A stretch of 64,000 nt of DNA, taken from contig NC_015675.1 of the NCBI RefSeq assembly GCF_000176035.2, positions 2,174,001 to 2,238,000 on the forward strand. The letters are read 5' to 3'. This document shows positions 1 through 7,771 of this stretch, piece after piece. The stretch is from Mesorhizobium opportunistum WSM2075 (GTDB lineage Bacteria > Pseudomonadota > Alphaproteobacteria > Rhizobiales > Rhizobiaceae). Numbering within the stretch: the stretch's first letter is position 1; each line of letters starts with the position of its first letter. The notes beneath the pieces are model-generated. The model had not been told where the DNA came from, made no database searches, and saw only the letters and a program-made list of their open reading frames with translations. The translations under genes were made by a program, and so were the position numbers.

Positions 1-1460
1 TAAAGGTTTGGGCCTTGTGTCGCCCAATGACCTGTCAGCGAATCGAAATCGGTCCCGATCATTCCGTTGTTCGCGGCGCTCTGAAACTCGTCGGCGAACT
101 GGCTGGAAAATATGTGCGGCATGCAATATCCGTCCAGAAAATAGTTCGTCCGCATGAAAAGCCTGGCCTCGGTTTCCGCCCATCCTCGCCACTGGGCTTT
201 CATCCAATCCTGCTCGTCGCCGCTTCGGGGATAGAACCAGGATGACGGGCAAAATCCGATCATGACGTTCGGCCCCAGTTTTATGCCCGAGGTCGGAGCG
301 GCGAAGTAGTTCATGTAGGCGTAGCCGACGACAACCGAGTTCGAATTGTATTTCGCGGCGATCTGCTGGATGGCTTGCCATGAACGCGCATATCTGTCGG
401 ATACGAAAGGCTTGCTGGCGATCTTTGATTTCGGCGGAATGAATTTTCGATAATCCGGTGGTTCCGGGCCATCGAGCGCCTTGCATGCATCGCATTCGCA
501 TTGGCCAGGCACGTCATTCTCGACAGCATTGACGAAGGTTGGAAGGTGTCCAGGAGTATCCCCTCCATGCTCGCGCCACTGCGCGACAATCTCTTCGCGC
601 AGACCCGGATTGGAAATGCACATGGAAAAGCGCGCACCCAGCCTTGAGGGGCCTCGTCTGCCGTTGACCAGTTGAAACCATTCAGGATGCTCGGCGCCAT
701 ACTGCCGCCACCAGTCCACGAAGGCATGGCCGTACTTCGCTGGGATTCGGCGGCCCATGCGGTTGCGACGCAGAAATGTTGCCTGCGCGTTCATGTATTC
801 TTCGGCCGCCGCGGCAGTGAAGCCCAGCTCGGGATGATCCTTGGCCTTCAAGCCCGCAGCCGAGCGCACGTGGCGCTGCATGAATCGAGGCGTTACGACA
901 TGGTCTTGAAGAGGAACGACCACGGACTCCGCTCTTGGAACAAACGTTCCCAGTTCGCCTGGCCATAGCCACCGAACCGCGAAGTAGCGATCGAGAAGTT
1001 CGTATGCGCCGAAGAGCGTTCCGGCGGAGGTGTCCTCATCAAGAGGGCTGCCGCTCGTGTCATGCCCCGCGATACAGAGATGGCGGCCGACGGTGCGGAT
1101 TGCACACGACTCCGGCTCCAATGCGCCGGAATCGATGCCGGCCTTTCGGGCAAACCGGGTATCGCCCAGAAAGATATGGGCTTTGCCCAGGCTTGCCGAC
1201 GTCACTTCGCTTTCAGTCGCCATGGCAGGCTGGAAGCCGGTCGCTTTCTCGATATGCCAGCCGAGCTCCACGGCAGCATAGTGGACGGAGTCCTTCGGGC
1301 TGTCCGGGATAACCAGCGTGACGGCGGGTCTGCCTCCCGCCACCAACGTCACACCATCGCCTGGCTGAGCGTACGCGCCGGCTGCCTTGCCAGCGCCCAG
1401 CCAGTGCAGCAAGCCGAATATGGCTCCCTGCCCAAACGTCCTTCGCGACAGTGCCCGCAT
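1..1460 (-). CDS. DUF4838 domain protein, exported (partial, 3' end outside window)
   Basis: The reverse frame is open without a stop from ATG at 1460 to the window edge (about 486 codons), so the C-terminus is missing. It begins with a twin-arginine-like RRTFG followed by a hydrophobic stretch, suggesting export. Residues about 45-135 resemble the alpha-glucuronidase N-terminal-like fold. The middle part has features I associate with DUF4838: 'HPEWFQLVNGRRG', an 'MCISNPGLREE' segment, and a Cys-rich 'CECDACKA'. Members are thought to be glycan-active, but no substrate can be named. A weak 'aaggt' lies upstream of the start. It faces away from the rest of the window, so any link to the polysaccharide genes is only by proximity. 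Confidence 0.8.
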   Translation of the reverse strand, partial: MRALSRRTFGQGAIFGLLHWLGAGKAAGAYAQPGDGVTLVAGGRPAVTLVIPDSPKDSVHYAAVELGWHIEKATGFQPAMATESEVTSASLGKAHIFLGDTRFARKAGIDSGALEPESCAIRTVGRHLCIAGHDTSGSPLDEDTSAGTLFGAYELLDRYFAVRWLWPGELGTFVPRAESVVVPLQDHVVTPRFMQRHVRSAAGLKAKDHPELGFTAAAAEEYMNAQATFLRRNRMGRRIPAKYGHAFVDWWRQYGAEHPEWFQLVNGRRGPSRLGARFSMCISNPGLREEIVAQWREHGGDTPGHLPTFVNAVENDVPGQCECDACKALDGPEPPDYRKFIPPKSKIASKPFVSDRYARSWQAIQQIAAKYNSNSVVVGYAYMNYFAAPTSGIKLGPNVMIGFCPSSWFYPRSGDEQDWMKAQWRGWAETEARLFMRTNYFLDGYCMPHIFSSQFADEFQSAANNGMIGTDFDSLTGHWATQGPNL

Positions 1461-1999
1461 AGCAAGACCTTACCTACGGCCGATCATCCAACAAGGTGGA
1501 CCTTCTTCTGGACAAGGACGGTGCAGGCTTCCATGAATCGCGGGGGACGCTGTCGGTCCCTCCGGAGATGAAGAGGGCCAAACCGCGCTGAATTCTGCCC
1601 GAAGGAGAAGGGACTTTTGGCGATCCAGGCATGCGCACCATCCGATGAGAATTGCTCGCAGCATGTTTGGTGCGGCGGGCGATCAAGCGTTGCGCACCAA
1701 GCGAAGCGGCTGCTGTTACGCGCAGATCATGAGGTGCATGGTATCGCCGCTAGACCCAACGATCCCAGACAGGCTTTTGGGTGTTCTTGCTAGACTTTTG
1801 GTCGGGGGAGTGCCTGGCCCCTTGGTGGCTTGCAATGATCGTCGGGGACCGGATCGATGCCGCCGCTCGCGCCAGCGGCGGGGTTGTTTCGATTGCCGAA
1901 TGGGAGGTTCGGATCGGCAAGTGTTAAAATGGTCACATTCCTTGGAACTCCAATCTGGCATCCCTCGTTGCTTCTTACATGGCGCGGGGGCTGGAATGT
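1461..1999. other. Intergenic, no supported gene
   Basis: About 540 bases between the divergent DUF4838 gene and the small-protein gene. The only protein-like frame is a 30-codon open frame at 1835-1927 on the plus strand, ending 'SIAEWEVRIGKC', with no convincing ribosome site. It could be the tail of a lost gene. No repeat, terminator or RNA gene was recognised. Confidence 0.4.
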
Positions 2000-2191
2000 A
2001 TGAATGCAAATGATCCACAATGGCGAACGCTCGCCGGCGCTCTAGGCGTCACTGTTTATCAGCGCTCAAAAACAGTTTGGGTCGCGGCCGGGAAATACAG
2101 AGGTCAAGATTTCGAGGTGAAAGCCCGTTCCCCACAGGTTGCGCTTGCCCTGTGGAAGGAGGCCGCGCGCTATGCCGGTTCGGACTGGTGA
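2000..2191 (+). CDS. Conserved small protein, 63 aa (copy 1)
   Basis: Function is not recognised. The protein is clearly paralogous to the one at 48251-48442: both share 'YQRSKTVW', 'RGQDFEVK', 'RSP', 'ALA.W.EAARY' and a C-terminal G-S. Both begin at an equivalent methionine with an N/D-rich start (MNANDP here), which is why ATG 2000 is preferred over an in-frame ATG at 1979. A G-rich stretch 'gcgggggctgg' precedes the start. There is no signal peptide or membrane segment. It is basic and Trp/Tyr-containing, with an alternating pattern that could form a small beta fold. A Gly-rich repeat protein gene lies next to it, as near the second copy. Confidence 0.65.
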   Translation: MNANDPQWRTLAGALGVTVYQRSKTVWVAAGKYRGQDFEVKARSPQVALALWKEAARYAGSDW

Positions 2192-2302
2192 GCAATGATG
2201 GGACTTGCTGCTCGCGCGGATGAATTGCGCCAGTTGTTGGACACGGATGCCGATAAGGGAACAACCATTACCGGCACCCGATAGTCTCAAGGTTTTATCG
2301 GC

Positions 2303-2923
2303 CTAGCCAGCGCCACCGCTGCCCTTGCCGCTCTCGCCGGCGCCCCCGCTGCCCTTGCCGCTCTCGCCGCCAGCCTTGCCGCCGGTCTCGCCAGCGCCGC
2401 CAGCCTTGCCACCGGTTTCGCCAGCGCCGCCAGCCTTGCCGCCGGTTTCGCCAGCGCCGCCAGCCTTGCCGCCGGTTTCGCCAGCGCCGCCAGCCTTGCC
2501 ACCGGTCTCGCCAGTGCCGCCAGCCTTGCCGCCGGTTTCGCCAGCGCCGCCAGTCTTGCCGCCGGTTTCGCCAGTGCCGCCGGTCTCGCTCGACGCAGCG
2601 CTAAGGGTAGTGGCCGTACCGCCGGTCTCGCCAACCTTGCCGCCGGTCTCGCCGGCGCCGCCAGCCTTGCCGCCAGTCTCACCAGCACCGCCAGCCTTGC
2701 CACCAGTCTCGCCAGCACCGCCGGCCTTGCCGCCAGTCTCGCCGGCACCGCCAGCTTTGCCGCCAGTCTCGCCGGCACCGCCAGCTTTGGCGCCGGTCTC
2801 GCTAGGCGAGCTTACCTGGACGCCAGACTCCCCGGCTGCGCCGGCATTGGAAATCCCTATGGTTCCCAGAGCAAAGAACGCCCCCACCAGCAACTTCGCC
2901 GTAGTTGTAACTTTAATGGTCAT
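2303..2923 (-). CDS. Secreted Gly-rich decapeptide-repeat protein
   Basis: A 206-aa protein. ATG 2923 is chosen because AGGAGAC lies just upstream (2927-2933). The N-terminus is a signal peptide: charged start, hydrophobic 'LLVGAFFALGTIGI', then a small-residue region ending 'NAGAAG'. The mature part is almost entirely repeats of the type G-G-A-G-E-T-G-G-K-A (about a dozen), with a variant patch 'TATTLSAASSE' in the middle and a Ser-rich tail 'GESGKGSGGAG'. Such a chain is expected to be extended or disordered and charged, possibly a matrix or cell-surface protein. No enzyme domain is present. It resembles the protein at 49309-49899 in design but not in repeat sequence. Confidence 0.75.
   Translation of the reverse strand: MTIKVTTTAKLLVGAFFALGTIGISNAGAAGESGVQVSSPSETGAKAGGAGETGGKAGGAGETGGKAGGAGETGGKAGGAGETGGKAGGAGETGGKVGETGGTATTLSAASSETGGTGETGGKTGGAGETGGKAGGTGETGGKAGGAGETGGKAGGAGETGGKAGGAGETGGKAGGAGETGGKAGGESGKGSGGAGESGKGSGGAG
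2366..2790. repeat. 30-bp tandem repeats inside the Gly-rich gene
   Basis: About a dozen imperfect 30-bp units (core 'ccagccttgccgccggt' on the plus strand) encode the decapeptide. Copies differ mainly at third positions, so the array is old enough to have diverged but is still long enough to change copy number by slippage. Confidence 0.85.
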
Positions 2924-2941
2924 ATCGTCTCCTGATATCAA

Positions 2942-3288
2942 AGCTCCCCCGCGTACTTAATAATCAGATTCTCGAAGAAAGTTTATTCACAATCATGATC
3001 GAGTCAGACACATTTAATGACAGTTTGACACGAGATTATACCTGTAAAATCTCGATTTCTATGAAGTAGTAAAAAGCCAAATGCCATCATGCCTCTATCG
3101 TAATTGTGTAGCAGTCGGCCGTTGTTAAAATGGGCGACACCTAGGATGGTGGAAATATGCATCCGATATTTCAATCTCCGCCGTGTAGAAGGCGCATCGG
3201 TGTTGGCGATCTTCAAGAAAACATCAAGCAAACGCAGCACGATGGGCCGCGATGCCAACGGATGGGTCGCATTGGCTGTCACTGCCGG
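2942..3288. other. AT-richer intergenic, no supported gene
   Basis: This stretch is visibly richer in A/T than its surroundings and holds the presumed promoter of the Gly-rich repeat protein. A reverse open frame at 3004-3282 has reasonable composition but no ribosome site or recognised family, so it is not called. Ros/MucR proteins favour AT-rich targets, so this is a candidate regulatory region for the neighbouring regulator (inference). Confidence 0.3.
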
Positions 3289-3498
3289 TTACCACTTTTG
3301 GGTGGATTCAGCGCCGCCAAGGGCAATTGACAGAAACGGCCCCTGCGGATGCCATTGAAGGGTTCCAAAGGCGGGGAGGATCAGGAGCATCTGCTCCCGA
3401 TTTGATGTTGGAAAGTTCGGCAAACGAGTGATCCAAACGGGCCCCGCATTTGGCCACGGACGATAACCATCGTCAGTCGAGAGCGGATCCATGGCCAC
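3289..3498 (-). CDS. Possible small hypothetical protein, 69 aa
   Basis: A reverse open frame whose composition is balanced (many W, P, L, F; few of the Arg/Ser/Ala runs typical of antisense shadows). It contains 'GPVWITRLPNFPTSN' and 'GTLQWHPQGPFLSIALGG'. It overlaps the first bases of the divergent Ros/MucR gene. No family is recognised and there is no clear ribosome site, so it may not be expressed. Confidence 0.25.
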   Translation of the reverse strand: MAMDPLSTDDGYRPWPNAGPVWITRLPNFPTSNREQMLLILPAFGTLQWHPQGPFLSIALGGAESTQKW

Positions 3499-3907
3499 TG
3501 ACCCCGTCCATCACCTGGAATCAACTGCCAAGATTGTTTCGGCCTTTGTCAGCAGGAATCGGGCCTCGCCTTCTGATCTGGTGGATCTGGTGGAGAATGT
3601 CGGCCGCGCTTTGCAGGCCCTCGCGGGAGGCACGGAAAAAAGCAAACCAAAGATCGTTCCCGCCGTACCAATCAGCAAATCGGTGACTCCGGATTTCATT
3701 ATCAGCCTGGAGGATGGACGCAGGATGAAATCGCTGAAGCGGTATCTGGCGTCGCTTGGAATGACACCGGCCGACTATCGCAGGAAATGGGGTTTGCCGC
3801 CTGACTACCCGTTGGTGGCGCCGAATTTCACCGCACTGCGTTCGCAAGCGGCAAAGAGGATCAGGCTTGGACAACGGACCGCCAGTGATCAGACCTCACG
3901 AACCTGA
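3491..3907 (+). CDS. Ros/MucR-family transcriptional regulator, zinc-ligand-less variant
   Basis: A 138-aa protein whose C-terminal half matches the Ros/MucR domain: 'TPDFIISLEDGRRMKSLKRYL', then 'GMTPADYRRKWGLPPDYPLVAP' and an Arg/Lys-rich 'RSQAAKRIRLGQR'. Family members bind AT-rich DNA and in rhizobia control exopolysaccharide, motility and symbiosis genes. In canonical Ros the finger carries Cys where this protein has Ser ('IISLEDG') and His where it has Tyr ('LKRYL'), and no replacement ligands are obvious. It is therefore probably one of the forms that fold without zinc, known among Mesorhizobium Ros homologues. Its position at the edge of the polysaccharide locus suggests local regulation (inference). 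Confidence 0.85.
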   Translation: MATDPVHHLESTAKIVSAFVSRNRASPSDLVDLVENVGRALQALAGGTEKSKPKIVPAVPISKSVTPDFIISLEDGRRMKSLKRYLASLGMTPADYRRKWGLPPDYPLVAPNFTALRSQAAKRIRLGQRTASDQTSRT

Positions 3908-3963
3908 CCGTATGGTCCTATCGATGACGATTTTGCCGCGCCTGCTGCCCGATCAATGTCGCC

Positions 3964-5559
3964 ATGATTGAGGATTGCGATGGCGTTCCCCAAGGCGCTT
4001 GTCTGGAGGCAGATCTGTGCATCGTGGGCGCAGGTGCGGCGGGCTTGGCGCTCGCCTCGCAGTTCGAAGGAACACCGCATCGCATATGCATCATCGAAAG
4101 CGGCGGGCTGACATACGAACACTGGCGCCAAAGACTGTCGCGCGGCCGCTCTGTAGGCAGACCCTATGAGGCGCTGGACCTTTGCAGGATCCGCCAGTTC
4201 GGCGGAAGTACCGGCAGGGCCGGTTGGGGTGGGTGGTGCAAGATGCTGGACCACGCTGATTTCGAGCCTCGGTCCTGGATTCCGATGAGCGGATGGCCTG
4301 TCGATCGCGACTCGCTCCTCCCCCACTATGAGACGGCAGCCGGTTTGCTGGGCATCGACGACTTGCAAGCCGAATGGCCTGCCTCCGCGGCTCTGCCTAT
4401 GACCGGGCCGCTGTTTTCCGAACGATGCTTTCTCAGTCCCATCCCGGATTTAGGGGCGACATTGCGCGCCAGGCTGCAAAGGGCAAAAAACGTGCAGGTT
4501 TTCCTGCACGCCACGGCCTTGCGGCTAGACACCGACTCCTCGGGAAGATGGGTTCGCTCCATCGAGGTGGCCAGCACGCCAAACCGGCGCTTCCGGATCC
4601 AGGCACGGTCCTTTGTGTTGGCCTGCGGCGGGATCGAAAACGCGCGCCTGCTCCTGGTTTCAAACCGGCAGACGCCGAATGGCATAGGCAACCAGCACGA
4701 CCTGGTCGGCCGCTATTTCATGGAGCATCCGCGCGTAAAATGGGGGAGCCTGCAGGTCGGCCATCCCGACACCGCGCTGGCCCTTCACGTGCCATCCATT
4801 GTGGCGCGAAGGCCTTATTTGTCGGAGCAAGAGCACTGCGGCGTGAGCGGTGCATTCGGGCTGGCGCTGCGCCCGGAGATTCGTGAAAGTGAACGCCTTC
4901 TCGGCTCCCGGACGTGGATCAAGCCGGGACCTTGCGCCAATGATCTGGGTGGCTCCGAGGCGTTGCATTATCTTGCTTTCTGGCTGCGGAAGGGACGCCT
5001 CCATCGCGACCTTATCAAGAGTGGCCGCACCATCCTCAGACATCCCGCAGCGTCGGTCGCGTCGGCCATCGAGCGCCTTGGGCACTCACGCGGGCGCGTA
5101 AGACATTTTCATTTTGACACGATCCTCGAACAAGAGCCGGACCCGGAAAGCCGGGTTACGCTCGATACAAGACTTGACGAATTCAATCTTCCGCGCGTGA
5201 AGCTGGAATGGAGGGTGGGGCCTCTCGTTCGGCGTACACTCGAGCGCATGCAGACAATCATCACCGAGGAGATGCGGCTGCTGGGCCATAGAAGCGACGT
5301 TCAATTAAGCGCCCACGAGACCCCGACTTGCGGAGACGATATCCCATACCGATGGGTGAGGCACCACATGGGCACAACGAGGATGAGCGCCGATCCGAGG
5401 ACTGGCGTGGTCGATGCCACGTGCCAGGTTCACGGCCTCGGGAACCTTTTTGTCGCCGGGAGCTCCGTTTTTCCAACCGGGGGAAACGATATGCCCACCC
5501 TGACGATCGTCGCGCTTGCCATTAAATTGGGCCGACACCTGCGGCAATGGCTCGAGTAG
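3964..5559 (+). CDS. GMC-family FAD-dependent oxidoreductase
   Basis: A 531-aa protein of typical GMC length. The FAD-binding Rossmann motif is at residues 22-27 (GAGAAG) in 'DLCIVGAGAAGLALA'. A second conserved block is the G/S-rich 'RIRQFGGSTGRAGWGGW'. The C-terminal domain contains 'HHMGTTRMS' (about 467-475) and 'SSVFPTGGNDMPTLTI', which carry the family's catalytic His and second His/Asn positions. Such enzymes oxidise alcohols, including sugars and polyols. There is no signal peptide, so it is probably cytoplasmic. It lies 56 bp downstream of the Ros/MucR gene on the same strand and may be cotranscribed. A role in modifying a sugar of the nearby polysaccharide is plausible but unproven. 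Confidence 0.85.
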   Translation: MIEDCDGVPQGACLEADLCIVGAGAAGLALASQFEGTPHRICIIESGGLTYEHWRQRLSRGRSVGRPYEALDLCRIRQFGGSTGRAGWGGWCKMLDHADFEPRSWIPMSGWPVDRDSLLPHYETAAGLLGIDDLQAEWPASAALPMTGPLFSERCFLSPIPDLGATLRARLQRAKNVQVFLHATALRLDTDSSGRWVRSIEVASTPNRRFRIQARSFVLACGGIENARLLLVSNRQTPNGIGNQHDLVGRYFMEHPRVKWGSLQVGHPDTALALHVPSIVARRPYLSEQEHCGVSGAFGLALRPEIRESERLLGSRTWIKPGPCANDLGGSEALHYLAFWLRKGRLHRDLIKSGRTILRHPAASVASAIERLGHSRGRVRHFHFDTILEQEPDPESRVTLDTRLDEFNLPRVKLEWRVGPLVRRTLERMQTIITEEMRLLGHRSDVQLSAHETPTCGDDIPYRWVRHHMGTTRMSADPRTGVVDATCQVHGLGNLFVAGSSVFPTGGNDMPTLTIVALAIKLGRHLRQWLE

Positions 5560-6044
5560 AGGTCAATTCCATATTGGAGGAGCTCACGGAGGCCGCTCGG
5601 AGGCTTGACCAGCCTGGCGGCTCGTTGCTCGGAGTCCGGCACGAAGTGTCTCCCAAGATACACCTTTACTTCACAATGGCATAATTTCAGATTTACTTTA
5701 CGTGCTTTGGATACGGACGCGAGAAATTACAGTTTTAAAAACGACGTCACGTTAAATCCTCTTTTGCAATTCGTTATAGATTGCACGCGGCTCAGCCCCC
5801 GGCACCCTTTTCGTTGAGGATACACCTTTTGGTGGAGGCAGCCTTGACACTACGCATTTAGCGACCTGGGGTCTAATCCTGCCAAAAAAATGCGATTATA
5901 TTCACGGTGTGCGTTTTGTCACACCGCCTCGCCAACCCACAAGTTATTACTAATGCATTAAGGAGGTGGGTCTTCGAAGCGAATTTCTCCGTTGGGGTGA
6001 TTTTCGCGGGTGTTAGAGTTGAACCTTTGGGTTGGGGAAAAGCT
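5560..6044. other. AT-rich intergenic region upstream of the LuxR-type gene
   Basis: About 480 bases with low GC for this genome. A full anti-Shine-Dalgarno complement 'taaggaggt' lies at about 5958-5966 with no usable start codon at the right distance. The frame that becomes the LuxR-type protein is open upstream of it. No gene is called; this is probably a promoter or leader region. Confidence 0.35.
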
Positions 6045-6818
6045 ATGACAATTCTGTCCATTAACGATCAGCCGGTCAAAACCGACTTGGCTCCCTATTC
6101 ATCTGTCGCAAATGCCAATCATATCGGACCTGCTCCCTCACGGGAGGAGATGGAGATAGCGATCATCGATGACAGACCGCTGATGTGCGACTGTTTCGCC
6201 AGAAGCCTCGAACTCATCGAGCCATCATTTCGTATCCAACGCTATCCTACGGTCGAAGCGTTCGACGCTGCCAGCCCGGAGGAGACCGAACGCGTTTCGA
6301 CCGTCTTGCTATGCGTCATGTGGTCGAATTCTCAGGCGGACTATCATCTGTCGCGGATTGCCCATCTCAAGGCAACCAGACCCTCTCTGGGAATCGTAAT
6401 GCTCTCGGATATCGAAAGCTTTGATGATATTGTCAAAGCAGTGGAAAGCGGGACACGCGGTTACATCCCAACAAGCGTCAGCTTGCAGGTTGCTGCAAAG
6501 GCTATTCAGCTTGTCGCGGCAGGAGGGACTTTCGTACCGCCGAGTGTCCTCTTTAGTTCGGGCCAGGCGGTCAAGGACAGCCAACCCGCCAAGCAGCCGC
6601 AGGGCGACAATGTTTTCACGTCGCGCCAGATGGCGGTGATCGAGGCGTTGCGGCGGGGCAAGGCAAACAAGGTGATCGCGTATGAGCTCAACATGTGCGA
6701 AAGCACGGTCAAGGTGCATATTCGCAATGTCATGAAAAAGCTTCGCGCGAGAAATCGTACCGAGGTAGCCTACATCCTCAACACAACGCCTTATGATGGT
6801 GTGAGCATACGGAATTGA
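6045..6818 (+). CDS. LuxR/NarL-type regulator with degenerate receiver domain
   Basis: A 257-aa protein. ATG 6045 is preferred because 'ggggaaaagct' precedes it; an upstream open extension lacks family similarity. Residues 36-165 have the layout of a response-regulator receiver: acidic pair D42-D43 and 'IVMLSDIES' as strand 4. However, the strand-3 position that normally holds the phosphorylated Asp reads 'VLLCVMW', and the usual Lys of 'GYLLKD' is replaced ('GYIPTS'). Residues 190-242 are a LuxR-type helix-turn-helix ('FTSRQMAVIEALRRGKANK', 'ESTVKVHIRNVMKKL'). It is probably a DNA-binding regulator working without classical phosphorylation. No kinase gene is adjacent. Confidence 0.85.
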   Translation: MTILSINDQPVKTDLAPYSSVANANHIGPAPSREEMEIAIIDDRPLMCDCFARSLELIEPSFRIQRYPTVEAFDAASPEETERVSTVLLCVMWSNSQADYHLSRIAHLKATRPSLGIVMLSDIESFDDIVKAVESGTRGYIPTSVSLQVAAKAIQLVAAGGTFVPPSVLFSSGQAVKDSQPAKQPQGDNVFTSRQMAVIEALRRGKANKVIAYELNMCESTVKVHIRNVMKKLRARNRTEVAYILNTTPYDGVSIRN

Positions 6819-6881
6819 GGCATGGCTGCCGCCTCGGTCAAAAAATGATGATTTCTTTTGCCCGCGGCAACCGTGCCGGTT

Positions 6882-6921
6882 GGCTTTGTCAGGCCCTCGA
6901 ATTGGAGGGCCTGACAAAGCC
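6882..6921. terminator. Perfect 17-bp inverted repeat, probable terminator
   Basis: Perfect 17-bp arms (6882-6898 and 6905-6921) around a 6-base loop, 63 bp after the LuxR-type stop. A short T run follows about 6 bases later. The stem is long and GC-rich, so it may be a terminator. Its perfection also fits a regulatory or mobile-repeat origin. Confidence 0.5.
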
Positions 6922-6936
6922 TCGACATTTTGCAGG

Positions 6937-7713
6937 GTGCGAGGAAAGTTGAAACAGCCGCCAGATCGATATGCTGTTCCACAGACGGAGAGGGAGACCA
7001 CTCCCGCAGCCGAAAGGAACACATCGCAAAGCCCGGACTTGAGCGATATCGAGCATTTCCACGCCGTTCGCCCTTCCACGCTGGCCGAGATGAACCGACG
7101 CTGTCATTGGTTCCATCTCGAAGACGGCGATGTCTTGATTCCGGCCGGTGAAAGGGTCGATCGAGTATTTTTTCTTCTGGAGGGCGAGCTTCGCTTCCCT
7201 GTCTATACCCGCACAGGCAAAATTGTATGGCTCCCATCGGCGCACGAGGGATCGCTCGTCAATGAAGTGGCTCTAAGCGGGGACCTTCTTGCGGTGCCTT
7301 ATTCGATCGAAGCCGCGGGACCGTGCACCATTGCCTCCATCGGCAATCGGGCCTTCCTGGATATAATCAAGGACGATCCCGAGGCGCTTCAGGCCATTAT
7401 CCAAATGCTGGTCGAGCGCCAGCACTCGTTTGTCGAGCATATCGTTGAACTCTCGACACTCAGCGTTCGATCGCGCGTGCATAGCGAACTGCTGCGCTTG
7501 TGTGTTGAAAGTATCGACACGGACGGTTCGGCGATGATTTCTCCCATTCCCACCCATACGGATCTAGCCAATCGCATCGGCACGCATCGGGAAGCGGTGG
7601 CCCGCGAACTCAGTTATCTGCAGAGTGTCGGGATTGTGCTGCGCCGCGCAAAGGAACTCTTTGTGCCCGACGTGTCTCGCTTGACGGACCTGCTCTCCAA
7701 GTCCGACGATTAA
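6937..7713 (+). CDS. Crp/Fnr-family transcriptional regulator
   Basis: A cyclic-nucleotide-binding-type N-terminal beta roll ('HLEDGDVLIPAGERVDRVFF', 'LEGELRFPV') is followed by a long dimerisation helix and a winged helix-turn-helix ('PTHTDLANRIGTHREAVARE'). The start is uncertain: the frame is open back to a TTG inside the hairpin at 6882-6921, and GTG 6937 or TTG 6949 are more likely. The first true ATG (7090) would remove the start of the sensor domain. There is no FNR-type Cys cluster at the N-terminus, so it is not an obvious FeS oxygen sensor. Its ligand is unknown. It converges on the acyltransferase gene, leaving about 58 bp with repeated 'ccatggtctca'. Confidence 0.8.
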   Translation: MRGKLKQPPDRYAVPQTERETTPAAERNTSQSPDLSDIEHFHAVRPSTLAEMNRRCHWFHLEDGDVLIPAGERVDRVFFLLEGELRFPVYTRTGKIVWLPSAHEGSLVNEVALSGDLLAVPYSIEAAGPCTIASIGNRAFLDIIKDDPEALQAIIQMLVERQHSFVEHIVELSTLSVRSRVHSELLRLCVESIDTDGSAMISPIPTHTDLANRIGTHREAVARELSYLQSVGIVLRRAKELFVPDVSRLTDLLSKSDD

Positions 7714-7771
7714 TCAGCCATGGTCTCATGATCGGCCATGGTCTCAGGCCATGGACCGGCGCAGCCCTGCA

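Noticed and set aside
2366..2790. Tandem repeats considered as a CRISPR array
   Set aside because: Units are contiguous with no unique spacers and encode protein repeats.
2287..2960. Ala/Arg-rich and Pro/Ala-rich proteins in other frames of the repeat gene
   Set aside because: Any frame of a 30-bp repeat array stays open; only the minus-strand frame with ATG 2923 has a ribosome site and a signal peptide.
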